DNA of 33,026 nt from NCBI GenBank assembly GCA_025456175.1, contig JALOLC010000023.1:1-33026 (forward strand), in the 5' to 3' direction. The notes below the pieces were generated by a model that saw only the letters and a program-made list of their open reading frames with translations, did not search any database and was not told the DNA's origin. Positions 8,047 to 15,691 of the stretch are shown in pieces. The DNA is from Acidobacteriota bacterium (GTDB taxonomy: Bacteria > Acidobacteriota > Aminicenantia > UBA2199). The stretch's first letter is position 1. Each line of letters starts with the position of its first letter. The translations under genes were made by a program, and so were the position numbers.

Positions 8047-9315
8047 TTATTCGCTGAATTTCTTGAAAAGCAGGGATCCGTTGGTGCCGCCGAAGCCAAA
8101 TGAGTTGGACAGGGCGAAGGGGATCTCCCGGGCCACTCCCTGGTTGGGGGTGTAATTCAGGTCGCAGTCGGGGTCCGGGGTCTCGTAGTTGATGGTTGGG
8201 GGGATGAACGAGTGGTTGATGGCCAGCACGGTGTAGGCGGCTTCGGCGCTGCCGGTGGCGCCCAGCATATGGCCGGTCATGGATTTGGTCGAGCTGACGG
8301 CCAGCTTGGTGGCGTGGGCGCCGAACAGGCGCTTGATGGCATGGGTCTCCAGCTTGTCATTGAGCTCGGTCGAAGTGCCGTGGGCGTTGATATAGGCGAT
8401 TTCCTCGGGCGTAGCTCCGGCGTCGGCCAGGGCCATTTTCATGGCGCGGTAGGCACCGTCGGCGTCGGGATCGGGGGCGGTCATGTGATAGGCGTCGCCG
8501 GTGAAGCCGTAGCCCACGACCTCGGCGTAGATGCGCGCCCCGCGTTTCATGGCATGCTCCATGGATTCCAGCATCAGGATCGCCGATCCTTCGGCGATGA
8601 CGAAGCCGTCGCGGTTTTTGTCAAAAGGCCGGGAGGCCTTCTCCGGCTGGTCGTTGCGCGTGGAAATGGCGCGCATGGCGTTGAATCCCGCCACGCCCAG
8701 CGGGGTGACGGGATATTCCGCCCCGCCGGCGAGCATGATGTCGGCTTCGTTGCGCTGGATGATGTGGAAGGAGTCGCCGACGGCATGGGTGCCGGTGGCG
8801 CAGGCGGTGCAATTGGCCAGGTTGGGTCCCTTGAAGCCGAACTTGATGGACACCTGGCCGGCGGCCAGGTTGGCGATGGACGCCGGCAGGAAGAACGGGG
8901 ATATCCGGTCCGGCCCCTTCTGCAACAAGATTTCCTTGTTGGCCTCGATGGTCAGTATGCCGCCGATCCCCGAACCGATGTATGTCCCTGCCCGCTCCTT
9001 GTCAATGGTACTCAGGTTCAGCCCCGAATCCTTGACCGCATCTTCCGAGGCGATCAGGGCGAACTGGATGAAGGGATCGAATTTCCTCAGGTCCTTCCTG
9101 TCGAAATACTGGGCGGGATCGTAATTCTTTACTTCGCCGGCGATTCGGGTGGCGTAGCGCGTGGCGTCGAAGCGGGTGATGGGACCGATGCCGCTGCGCC
9201 CGTTGCGGATATTGTCCCAGTTTTCGTCCTTGTTCTTCCCCACGGGCGTGAACAGGCCGATACCGGTCACAACCACCCGGCGCAACGGTATGGTCTTGCT
9301 AATGAAGGGATCCAT
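8047..9315 (-). CDS. fabF: Beta-ketoacyl-ACP synthase II
   Basis: FabF condenses malonyl-ACP with acyl-ACP in cytosolic type II fatty acid elongation. The 422-residue product has normal family length. It starts [15 protein letters not shown] and contains the active-site Cys172 in [13 protein letters not shown], the two catalytic histidines in NAHGTST and TGHMLGA, and the C-terminal [13 protein letters not shown] loop. Compared with other FabF proteins there is a short N-terminal extension of about 11 residues ([11 protein letters not shown]). The start ATG at 9315 lies 15 bp after the acpP stop with no strong ribosome binding site, so it is probably translated by coupling. It is the last gene of the DUF177-rpmF-plsX-fabG-acpP operon, followed by a clear terminator. 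Confidence 0.95.
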   Translation of the reverse strand: MDPFISKTIPLRRVVVTGIGLFTPVGKNKDENWDNIRNGRSGIGPITRFDATRYATRIAGEVKNYDPAQYFDRKDLRKFDPFIQFALIASEDAVKDSGLNLSTIDKERAGTYIGSGIGGILTIEANKEILLQKGPDRISPFFLPASIANLAAGQVSIKFGFKGPNLANCTACATGTHAVGDSFHIIQRNEADIMLAGGAEYPVTPLGVAGFNAMRAISTRNDQPEKASRPFDKNRDGFVIAEGSAILMLESMEHAMKRGARIYAEVVGYGFTGDAYHMTAPDPDADGAYRAMKMALADAGATPEEIAYINAHGTSTELNDKLETHAIKRLFGAHATKLAVSSTKSMTGHMLGATGSAEAAYTVLAINHSFIPPTINYETPDPDCDLNYTPNQGVAREIPFALSNSFGFGGTNGSLLFKKFSE

Positions 9316-9330
9316 GGTAACGGATGGTAT

Positions 9331-9573
9331 TTACTGGGCTTTTTTCAGGACGTAGTCGACTGCCGATCCCACGGTGGTCAGCTTCTCGGCCTCCTCCTCG
9401 GGGATCTTGAGCTCGAACTCGTCCTCCAGGGCCATGATCAGCTCGACCTGGTCCAGGGAGTCCGCGCCCAGGTCCTCGACGAACTTGGCTTCCTCGGTCA
9501 CCTGGTCTTCGCCGACGTTCAGTTTCTCGGCTACCACGGCTTTAACCTTGCTCAGGATTTCTTCTTTCTTCAT
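9331..9573 (-). CDS. acpP: Acyl carrier protein
   Basis: The 80-residue acidic protein carries the [10 protein letters not shown] motif, with Ser39 as the 4'-phosphopantetheine attachment site. It shuttles acyl chains between the Fab enzymes and PlsX. An AAGGAGG sequence precedes the start. Its place between fabG and fabF is the standard order. Confidence 0.96.
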   Translation of the reverse strand: MKKEEILSKVKAVVAEKLNVGEDQVTEEAKFVEDLGADSLDQVELIMALEDEFELKIPEEEAEKLTTVGSAVDYVLKKAQ

Positions 9574-9591
9574 GTTTTCCTCCTTGGGATT

Positions 9592-10332
9592 TTAAATCAA
9601 GAGTCCGCCGGAGACGTTCAGCACCGTCCCGGTTATATATCGAGCGGCTGGCGATGCCAGGAAAAGGACGGCCTCGGCCACCTCTTCCGGAGTGCCCGCT
9701 CTCTTGAGCGCGATCTGCGCGATGTAGGCTTCCTTGACGCTGTCGGGGAGCTTCTCGGTCATCTCGGTGAGGATGAAACCCGGGGCGACGGCATTGACCG
9801 TGATGTTGCGGCCGCCCAGCTCGCGGGCCATGGACTTGGTCAGGGCGATCACCCCTGCCTTGGAGGCGGCGTAGTTGGCCTGGCCGGCCGTGCCCAGAAT
9901 GCCGCTGACCGAGGCCAGGTTGACGATGCGGCCGAAGCGCTTCTTCATCATTTCCTTGGCGGCGAATTGCGAGCACAGGAATGTCCCCTTGAGGTTGATG
10001 CCCAGGACCAGGTCCCAGTCGCTCTCGCTCATGCGGATGGAGAGGTTGTCGCGGGTGATGCCGGCGTTGTTGACCAGGATGTCGACCGAACCGAGCTCGG
10101 CGGCGGTCCGTTTGACCAGTTCTTCCGCGTCACGGCCGCTGGCGACGTCGCTTTTCAGTGCCAGGGAGCGAACGCCCAGCTTCTGGACCTCGCCGGCGGT
10201 TTTTTCGGCTTCCTCGCCCATGATGTCGGAAATAACAACGTTCATCCCTTCCCGGGCCAGGCGCAGGGCGATGGCTTTGCCGATGCCGCGCGCCGCGCCG
10301 GTGACGATGGCGTTCAAGGCGGCGTCAGACAT
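9592..10332 (-). CDS. fabG: 3-oxoacyl-ACP reductase
   Basis: This 246-residue short-chain dehydrogenase reduces 3-oxoacyl-ACP with NADPH. Visible motifs are the cofactor loop TGAARGIGK (residues 11-19), NNAG (88-91) and the catalytic set Ser141, Tyr154 and Lys158 in SVSGILGTAGQANYAASK. The C-terminal NVSGGLLI replaces the more common VDGGM. Its start overlaps the end of plsX by 8 bp, indicating coupled translation. Operon position between plsX and acpP supports FabG over another SDR. Confidence 0.94.
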   Translation of the reverse strand: MSDAALNAIVTGAARGIGKAIALRLAREGMNVVISDIMGEEAEKTAGEVQKLGVRSLALKSDVASGRDAEELVKRTAAELGSVDILVNNAGITRDNLSIRMSESDWDLVLGINLKGTFLCSQFAAKEMMKKRFGRIVNLASVSGILGTAGQANYAASKAGVIALTKSMARELGGRNITVNAVAPGFILTEMTEKLPDSVKEAYIAQIALKRAGTPEEVAEAVLFLASPAARYITGTVLNVSGGLLI

Positions 10333-11368
10333 ATTTCAGCTCCTTCAGGGTGTCCTGCATTCTGCCGATCTCCTGGGAGATCTTTTCCAGCACCTTCTCG
10401 GTCACGAATTTGCAGCTCATCGATATGGCGTTCTTGATGGCCTTGGCGTTGGAGCCGCCATGGCCGATGATGACGATGCCGTTGACGCCCAGCAGCAGGG
10501 CGCCGCCGTACTCGGAATAATCCAGCTTCTTTTTGATGCGCTTGAGCGATTTTTTCAGGAAAAAGAAGCCGATCTTGGAGAAGATGTTGGACATGATCTC
10601 GCGCTTCAGCATGGAAAGCATGGCTTCCACCACCCCCTCGGAGACCTTGAGCGTGACGTTGCCGGTGAAGCCGTCGGTCACGATCAAGTCGGCCTCGCCG
10701 ATGTAGACGTCGCGGCCCTCGACGTTGCCGATAAAGTTGATGTCGAGCTGCTTGAGCAGGTTGTGGGTGGTCTTGGTCAATTCGTTGCCCTTGACCTCCT
10801 CCTCGCCGATGTTCATCAGGCCGATGCGGGGTTTTTCGATGCCGAGGATGTTTTCCAGGTAGATCTTGCCCATCAGGGCGAATTCGACCAGATTGTGCGG
10901 CTTGGATTCGGTGTTGGCGCCGACGTCGACCAGCAGTGAGTTGCCCTTCAGTGTGGGCAGCATGATGGCCAGGGCCGGGCGGTCGATGTTCTTCATGGTG
11001 CCCAGCACGTTCTTGGCCAGGGCCATGACCGCCCCGGTGTTGCCCGCCGAGACCATGGCCGAGGCCCTGCCGTTCTTGACCAGGTCGATGGCCTTCTTGA
11101 TGGACGTCTTTTCGCGCTTGCGCCAATAGGAGAGGAAATGCTCCTTCATCGAGATCTCCTCCAGGGCGTCGACGATCTCCAGCCGGTCGAGGCGGACGTT
11201 GCGGTACTTTTTCAGCTCCCGGTGGATCTCCTTTTCCTTTCCGACCAGGACGATCTTGAAGCTCTCGTTTCGGCTGTTCTCGCGCAGGTATTCGATCACG
11301 CCCTCGATGACGATCTCGGGGGCATGGTCGCCGCCCATGGCGTCGACGGCGATGCGGACCGCTTCCAT
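10325..11368 (-). CDS. plsX: Phosphate acyltransferase
   Basis: PlsX makes acyl-phosphate from acyl-ACP for phospholipid synthesis at the cytoplasmic membrane. The 347-residue product begins with the hallmark IAVDAMGGDHAP and contains SAGNTGAVMALA, LLVDVGANTESKP, MNIGEEEVKGNE, VTDGFTGNVTLK and YGGALLLGVNGIVIIGHG, all characteristic of the family. It starts 6 bp after the rpmF stop and overlaps fabG by 8 bp. Confidence 0.95.
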   Translation of the reverse strand: MEAVRIAVDAMGGDHAPEIVIEGVIEYLRENSRNESFKIVLVGKEKEIHRELKKYRNVRLDRLEIVDALEEISMKEHFLSYWRKREKTSIKKAIDLVKNGRASAMVSAGNTGAVMALAKNVLGTMKNIDRPALAIMLPTLKGNSLLVDVGANTESKPHNLVEFALMGKIYLENILGIEKPRIGLMNIGEEEVKGNELTKTTHNLLKQLDINFIGNVEGRDVYIGEADLIVTDGFTGNVTLKVSEGVVEAMLSMLKREIMSNIFSKIGFFFLKKSLKRIKKKLDYSEYGGALLLGVNGIVIIGHGGSNAKAIKNAISMSCKFVTEKVLEKISQEIGRMQDTLKELKYV

Positions 11369-11374
11369 CCCGAT

Positions 11375-11538
11375 CTAGGCTTCGCTGCCCTTGACGATCT
11401 GCTTGCCCTGGTAGTAGCCGCAGTTGCCGCAGATGCGGTGGGGGAGCTTGGGCTCGCTGCACTTGGGGCAGACAGGGCATCGTGCGCCCGGCGTTTATTC
11501 TTCCGCGCATGGGAGTGTCTGCGTTTTGGCTGGGGCAT
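11375..11538 (-). pseudogene. rpmF: Ribosomal protein bL32, frame broken by an apparent ~19-bp deletion
   Basis: The start (after AAGAGG, 3 bp after the DUF177 stop) encodes [20 protein letters not shown], the typical bL32 N-terminus. The zinc-ribbon end [14 protein letters not shown], then GNCGYY and a TAG at 11375, is in a different frame. The switch is at about 11475-11478. Normal bL32 has about seven residues (of type LxxPxLS) between RAHDA and VCPKC; only 2 nt remain, which fits loss of about 19 bp. As read, the frame-1 product would run on without the zinc ribbon. Since bL32 is near-universal, a sequence error is the likelier explanation. The DUF177-rpmF-plsX order is classical. Confidence 0.85.
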
Positions 11539-11541
11539 GGT

Positions 11542-12051
11542 TCACCTCTTCACTTTTTCGAACAGGAATTTTATTTCGTTCTTGGCCTGGTCGCAGGGGC
11601 AGGCGCCCATGTTCAGGTTGGCGCCGCAGCCGGGGCAGATGCCCTTGCACTCGTTCTTGCATACCGGTTTGAAGGGAATGAAGAGGTTGACCTGCTCGAC
11701 CAGGATCTTTTCCACATCGATCTGGTCGTTTTCGTAGAAGATGTATTCCAGGTCCTCCTCCTCGAGGGCGGTGCTGCGCGTGTCGATCAGCTCCTTGGGG
11801 AACAGGATGATGTCGAAATGGGAGTTGATCCTGAGCTCGAACGGCTCCAGGCAGCGGACGCAATCCAACGAGATAACGGTCTTGATCTTGCCCTGGGCCT
11901 GGATGCGCCGGTCCTGGCGCTTGAAAAAGAGCTGAAATTCGACGCCTTCGAGAAAACCGCTGCCTTCCTCAAGCAGTTGGGCATTGTCGATGTCGAGGGT
12001 ATCGTTCAGCGCATAGCCCTTCTCGGAGATTTTATTGACATTTACTATCAT
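11542..12051 (-). CDS. DUF177/YceD family protein
   Basis: The 169-residue protein matches the YceD family, which almost always precedes rpmF and is implicated in large ribosomal subunit RNA or ribosome metabolism. Characteristic features are the LDCVRCLEPF segment (about residues 84-93) and the C-terminal CKGICPGCGANLN motif, a probable metal-binding cluster together with the earlier cysteines. It is the first gene of the operon, with a strong promoter upstream and a leader of about 35 nt. rpmF starts 3 bp after its TGA. Confidence 0.88.
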   Translation of the reverse strand: MIVNVNKISEKGYALNDTLDIDNAQLLEEGSGFLEGVEFQLFFKRQDRRIQAQGKIKTVISLDCVRCLEPFELRINSHFDIILFPKELIDTRSTALEEEDLEYIFYENDQIDVEKILVEQVNLFIPFKPVCKNECKGICPGCGANLNMGACPCDQAKNEIKFLFEKVKR

Positions 12052-12092
12052 ATGCAGCGCCTTATCCCGGTTTTTCCAGAATGAAGGGCTTT

Positions 12093-12121
12093 TTTATAGC
12101 ATACTTTCCATTCCGTGTCAA
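12093..12121 (-). promoter_or_regulatory. Strong sigma70-type promoter of the DUF177-rpmF-plsX-fab operon
   Basis: On the minus strand a perfect TTGACA (12121-12116) is separated by 17 bp from TATAAA (12098-12093). Predicted transcription starts near 12086. It is among the best promoter matches in the window. Confidence 0.8.
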
Positions 12122-12157
12122 ACAAGTCCGCTCGCGGCAAATCGGTTTGTTGCAGCC

Positions 12158-12310
12158 GGTAAACGGTTTACGGTGCACGGTAAATAAAGGCAAAAGGAAA
12201 AAGGCAAAAGAAAAAAGAAAATCACTTTTCCCCGTGAAAAGAACATGCATTTTTTTTAGGAGGACTTCTTAAACTTTGTACTTTTGCCTTTTGCCTTTTT
12301 CCTTTGCCTT
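12158..12310. repeat. Heptamer-array region with inverted repeat
   Basis: From 12158 the sequence runs as 7-bp units GGTAAAC, GGTTTAC, GGTGCAC, GGTAAAT, then AAAGGCA, AAAGGAA, AAAGGCA, AAAGAAA, AAAGAAA. The far end (12281-12310) is the inverted version, units of type TTTTGCC/TTTTTCC, pairing with 12186-12210 across a 70-bp loop. GTAAAC-G-GTTTAC (12159-12171) is itself a perfect dyad. The right arm reaches the stop codon of the anti-sigma gene and lies where its transcript would end. No gene is visible in this gap. Confidence 0.8.
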
Positions 12311-13029
12311 CATAACTCGTCGATCTTGCGGATCATGTCCCTGGCCTTGCCGGCCATGGGGCTGAGCATGCCGGCCAGCTTGGCGAATTGGGCGCGGGCC
12401 TCGGGGAGTCGGCCCTGGCGCAGCCGGATGAACCCCTTGTAATAGAGCGCCTCGTCGAAATAGGCCGGGTTCATGTCGCGAATGATGGCGTCGAATATCG
12501 CTTCCGCCCCTGCCAACTGGTCCGTCTCAAGGTAGCAGATGGCGCGGAAGAAGGCAGCCTTGGGGAGGGCGGCGGCGGATAAAACCGGTCCCTCGAAGAG
12601 GTCGAGGGCGGCGCGGAAGTCCCGGTCCTGGTAGTGGCGCATGGCCAGGGAGAACTGTTCTTCCCAGCCGCGGGCGCTCTCCGCTTCCCCGCGCATTTCG
12701 CCCTGGTGATACAAGGGGAGATCGAAGCGGGCAAGCTCGCGAAGCTGACCGGCCCTACGGTCCCGCTGCACCAGCAGTGCGGAGAACAGGACGAGCAGGA
12801 ACAGCGCGGCCATGGCCAACAGCGGGCGCAGGACCTTGAATGTGAAGAGGCGCGGTGGATCGTTCAGTTGGATGCGCGCCCCCTTGTTCCGCAGCGACTC
12901 ATTGATCTTCAGCCCGAGAAAACACTGGCGGCAGGCGAAGAAATGCTCCTCGAACTGCTCGCGCCTGGACTCCTCGATCGTTTCCCCGAGATAGGCCGTG
13001 ATCAATCCCTGGAATTCATGGCATTTCAT
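12310..13029 (-). CDS. Membrane anti-sigma factor with zinc-finger N-terminus and TPR-like C-terminus
   Basis: The 239-residue protein starts after GAGGGA, 14 bp after the sigma gene. Residues 1-45 form an anti-sigma zinc-finger domain with H29-x3-C33-x2-C36, the ZAS signature that holds ECF sigma factors inactive. Residues about 67-87 are one strongly hydrophobic membrane helix followed by QRDRR. Residues about 125-239 form TPR-like helical repeats (FRAALDLFEG, AGAEAIFDAI, PEARAQFAKL). Topology would place the zinc finger in the cytoplasm and the TPR part outside, a typical sensor arrangement. Adjacency to the ECF sigma gene supports an anti-sigma role. What it senses is unknown; the secreted CHAT protease encoded divergently is a candidate partner. 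Confidence 0.75.
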   Translation of the reverse strand: MKCHEFQGLITAYLGETIEESRREQFEEHFFACRQCFLGLKINESLRNKGARIQLNDPPRLFTFKVLRPLLAMAALFLLVLFSALLVQRDRRAGQLRELARFDLPLYHQGEMRGEAESARGWEEQFSLAMRHYQDRDFRAALDLFEGPVLSAAALPKAAFFRAICYLETDQLAGAEAIFDAIIRDMNPAYFDEALYYKGFIRLRQGRLPEARAQFAKLAGMLSPMAGKARDMIRKIDEL

Positions 13030-13043
13030 GTTCCCTCATCCAT

Positions 13044-13595
13044 TCAATAAAGGTTTTTCCTGGATATCTCAGCGCGGATCTTCTTGAGGGCCCGCTCCTT
13101 GCGCACGCTGACATAGTGCGGCGAGCGGCCGGTCATGTCGGCGATCTCGCCGATCTTGCGCTCCTGAAAGTAGAACGCGTCCAGTATCTCCCGGTCGATG
13201 CGCGGCAGTTTCTGGATCAGCCCGCTCAGGACCTGGCCCAGTTTCTCGTTGTCCAGCCTCTCGGCCTCGCTGAAGCTGCTGCTCAGCTCGCATTGGGCGC
13301 AGATGTTCTTCTGGATGTCATTGCTCTTTTTCTGACGGTAGAAGTAGTTGTACATGACGCGCCTGGCGATGCCGAAGATGAAGGGGGCAATCCAGTCCGC
13401 GCCGGCCAGCTTGCCCTGGTCGAGGCCGTGGAAAAAGGCGCTGAAAACCTCCTGCACCAGGTCTTCGTAGCTGCTCTCGCCCTTGATGCGGTTGCGGAAA
13501 TAGACGAAAATGCGCGGATTGAACGTCTGGATCAGCTCTTTCTGCGCTTGCGGATCGCCGGCACGCAGCCTGGCGAAGAACCGTTCTTCGTCCAT
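13044..13595 (-). CDS. ECF-type RNA polymerase sigma factor
   Basis: The 183-residue protein has the two-domain ECF layout. Region 2 is at about residues 20-85 (YEDLVQEVFSAFFHGLDQG, then IFGIARRVMYNYFYRQKK, the -10-binding and DNA-melting part). Region 4 is at about 125-178 (LPRIDREILDAFYFQERKIGEIADMTG with a helix-turn-helix, then VRKERALKKIR). There is no sigma 3 domain. The start lies 3 bp after the upstream TGA without a ribosome binding site, so it is probably translated by coupling. The downstream anti-sigma gene is its likely partner. The GATAAT promoter upstream looks like a housekeeping type, so autoregulation is not evident. Confidence 0.9.
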   Translation of the reverse strand: MDEERFFARLRAGDPQAQKELIQTFNPRIFVYFRNRIKGESSYEDLVQEVFSAFFHGLDQGKLAGADWIAPFIFGIARRVMYNYFYRQKKSNDIQKNICAQCELSSSFSEAERLDNEKLGQVLSGLIQKLPRIDREILDAFYFQERKIGEIADMTGRSPHYVSVRKERALKKIRAEISRKNLY

Positions 13596-13598
13596 CGC

Positions 13599-13991
13599 TC
13601 AGGTAATGGGCGCCAGGTCCTTTTCCAAGACGTTGTCGCGGGGATCGACTTCGGGGAATGCGCCCTCCCCGTTCACGACCATGCGGATCTTCAGCGGCTG
13701 TTGGGCCCGGAAGTTGGTCTTGAGCACGATGAGGCTGCGCTTCAAAAAAATGGCCGGATCAACGGCCTTGGCCAGGTATTCGGCCCTCTTGACGCCGTTG
13801 ACGAACAAGCTGATGAAAACCCGCTCACGAAGGGTCGGGAGCAGGGCGAAGTCCTGGGCAGAAGTGTTTTCGATCCTCAGGGCGATGAATCCGTCCTGGA
13901 GCACCAGGATGTCTCGGGCCTTGAAGTTCGGCGCTTCGCCGGCAGCGAGGATCCCGTTCGCCAGGAGCAGGAACAGAAGCAGCTTTCTCAT
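13599..13991 (-). CDS. Small secreted protein, possibly CARDB-like, leading the sigma operon
   Basis: The 130-residue protein has a clear signal peptide (MRKLLLFLLLANGILAAGEA), so it is exported. The rest looks like a single beta-sandwich: alternating hydrophobic strands (FIALRIENTS, VFISLFVNGV, LKIRMVVNGEG) and an ending VDPRDNVLEKDL, which resembles the VDP-N-V-E pattern at the end of CARDB adhesion-type domains. That assignment is tentative. AAGGAGGAG precedes the ATG. It is the first gene of the operon, 3 bp before the ECF sigma gene, which suggests a role in the same signalling circuit, perhaps as a ligand or accessory of the periplasmic part of the anti-sigma protein. Confidence 0.65.
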   Translation of the reverse strand: MRKLLLFLLLANGILAAGEAPNFKARDILVLQDGFIALRIENTSAQDFALLPTLRERVFISLFVNGVKRAEYLAKAVDPAIFLKRSLIVLKTNFRAQQPLKIRMVVNGEGAFPEVDPRDNVLEKDLAPIT

Positions 13992-14027
13992 TGCACCTTC
14001 TCCTCCTTAGATTACGGATACTATTCC

Positions 14028-14056
14028 ATTATCTCGTTTTCTGCAACCCATTGCAA
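14028..14056 (-). promoter_or_regulatory. Promoter of the secreted protein-sigma-anti-sigma operon
   Basis: On the minus strand TTGCAA (14056-14051), 17 bp, GATAAT (14033-14028). Predicted start is near 14021, giving a leader of about 30 nt with AAGGAGG. The -35 is a palindrome shared with the divergent CHAT promoter. Confidence 0.6.
14042..14055. promoter_or_regulatory. Dyad TGCAA-CCCA-TTGCA, possible operator
   Basis: A perfect 5-bp inverted repeat with a 4-bp centre overlaps the shared -35 element. With one mismatch the symmetry extends by three further bases on each side. A dimeric regulator bound here would cover both divergent promoters. This is inference from symmetry only. Confidence 0.4.
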
Positions 14057-14079
14057 AAAAATGCCGCTTCTCCTATAAT
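14051..14079 (+). promoter_or_regulatory. Promoter of the CHAT protease gene
   Basis: TTGCAA (14051-14056), 17-bp spacer, perfect TATAAT (14074-14079). The ATG at 14088 is only 8 bp after the -10, so transcription should begin at or just before the start codon, giving a nearly leaderless mRNA. Confidence 0.65.
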
Positions 14080-14087
14080 CCCAGGCT

Positions 14088-15604
14088 ATGAAGCGTGGGT
14101 TGAGCATCGTATTTGCCCTGATCCTGCTGATTTTTCCGAGGATGGCGGAGAATTCCACGCCGGAAGGGATTTTGCCCCGGCTGAAGCTGGATATCGCCGT
14201 CATCATCGAGGGCCTTCTCTCTTGCTACGAGCGGGGCGGTGAGCCCCGTTTCCTGGAGATGGCGCTGCGCCTGTCCGAGATCAAGACCCATCCGTTGTTC
14301 GAGCTGGAGTGGGGCAGGCATCCCGGCAACGCGGCGGCAACTGCCCGCCCGGCGAAAGCGAGCGGCGCTTGTGCCGGTTGGCGCAGGATTACATCCGCGT
14401 CAACGACCGCTCCGCGGCTTCCGCCCGCATGGCGGCGCTGGATTTCTCCGCATCCAGCATCCTCGACCAGTTGCAGAAAAGCCTGTCCCCCTCTCAGTTG
14501 CTGCTGAAATACATCATGCTGGGAGACCGCGTGCTCCTCATTTTCATCGGCTCCGGCCATGCCGGCTTCGAATTCCTTGCGGTCGGTCGCGCTCAACTCG
14601 ATGCCATGGTGCGGCAGTTGTGCGAGCCGCTGGAGGATTTCGCCAGCGGCAAGGTCGATTACCTGCGCATCCACTTCGACATGGCATTGGCCAACCGCCT
14701 GCACAATGTTCTGCTGAGAAACGTTTCGCTGCGGTTTCCGCATGCCGATGACATGCTAGTCATTCCCGACGGATCGCTCTATACCCTGCCTTTTGAGGCA
14801 CTGGTGACCGGTTTCAACGGCCGCCTTGGGCAGGATGATGCCCTTTTTTCCGAGTATCAGGCGGCCGAATACGTGATCCAGGACTACAAGGTGTCCTATT
14901 TCTTTTCCTTCTCCGATTTTTTGCGCCGTTTTCAGATCCGAGGCGATTATCCGCTTGCCCTGGCCGCCTTCGGCCACCCATTGCTGCCCCCATCGGGCCA
15001 GCGGGAAGCGCTGAAGGGCATCGCCGACATTCCCTCGACGCGGCTGGAGGTCCAGAACCTGGAGACGCTGTTCAGCGGCCAGCCCCGGCGCATCTTCATG
15101 GGTGCCGACTTCAACTGGGAGAATTTCGCCCGCTTCGCCCCCCAGGCCAAGCTGATCCATCTGGCCAGCCATTTTTTCGGCAACGGCAAGGACCCTTCGC
15201 GCTCGTCCTTCTTGTTCTCCGCCTCAGGGGGGACGCCGGTCTTCTGCGAGGCCAGGAAACTCTTCGATCTCCAGCTGCAGGCCGAGCTGATGATCCTCAG
15301 TGCCTGCGAAACCTCGGAAAAAAACCTGCTGGGATTCCGCCTGTTGAGCGGCTGGACGGCGGCGATCCGCCGGGCCGGGGTCAGGAACCTGATTGCCAGC
15401 CTCTGGCCGGTGGACGAATTCAGCTCCCAGGTCGTGCCCTTGTTTTACCGCGATTTCCTCGGCTGCGGCGACAGCGCCGCGGCCCTGAGGCATTCCAAGC
15501 TGGTCCTCCTGAACCGGACCATCTCCCTGCGCGGCGGAATGCGCATGGCGCTGGCCCACCCATTCCTGTGGGCCAACTACGTTCTCTATCGCTTCTGCCG
15601 CTGA
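14088..15604 (+). pseudogene. Secreted CHAT-domain protease, frame broken near base 14330
   Basis: The first part (from 14088) encodes a signal peptide (MKRGLSIVFALILLIF...) and a helical segment up to about THPLFELEW. From about 14315-14345 the homologous reading continues in another frame, open to 15604. The second part contains a CHAT (caspase-like) peptidase domain. LVIPDGSLYTLPFEAL lies near 14755, LIHLASHFF carries the catalytic His (codon 15170) and LSACETS the catalytic Cys (codon 15305). GVRNLIASLWPVDE and FYRDFL follow, all hallmark CHAT segments. Thus the dyad is intact, but the gene as read needs a frameshift; the segment CGGCAAC occurs twice near the break, consistent with slippage or a small deletion. 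CHAT proteins often cleave dedicated partners. The divergent sigma/anti-sigma operon with a shared promoter region suggests a joint pathway. Confidence 0.75.
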
Positions 15605-15641
15605 GGAGCTGCGCTCCGGGAAGAAACCAGCTGAGACGCCC

Positions 15642-15670
15642 TTGACTGGGGACGTGAAAAACGCTACACT
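15642..15670 (+). promoter_or_regulatory. Sigma70-type promoter of the aldolase-fabD operon
   Basis: TTGACT (15642-15647), 17 bp, TACACT (15665-15670). Predicted start is near 15677, just ahead of AAGGAG (15682-15687). It lies in the 84-bp gap after the CHAT gene. Confidence 0.65.
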
Positions 15671-15691
15671 TTCCCGAAGCCAAGGAGCATG

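Noticed and set aside
11296-11538. 80-codon frame starting like bL32 and running into plsX
   Set aside because: After about 21 residues it becomes Ser/Ala-rich nonsense; the true zinc-ribbon half is in another frame, so this is the product of the frame break.
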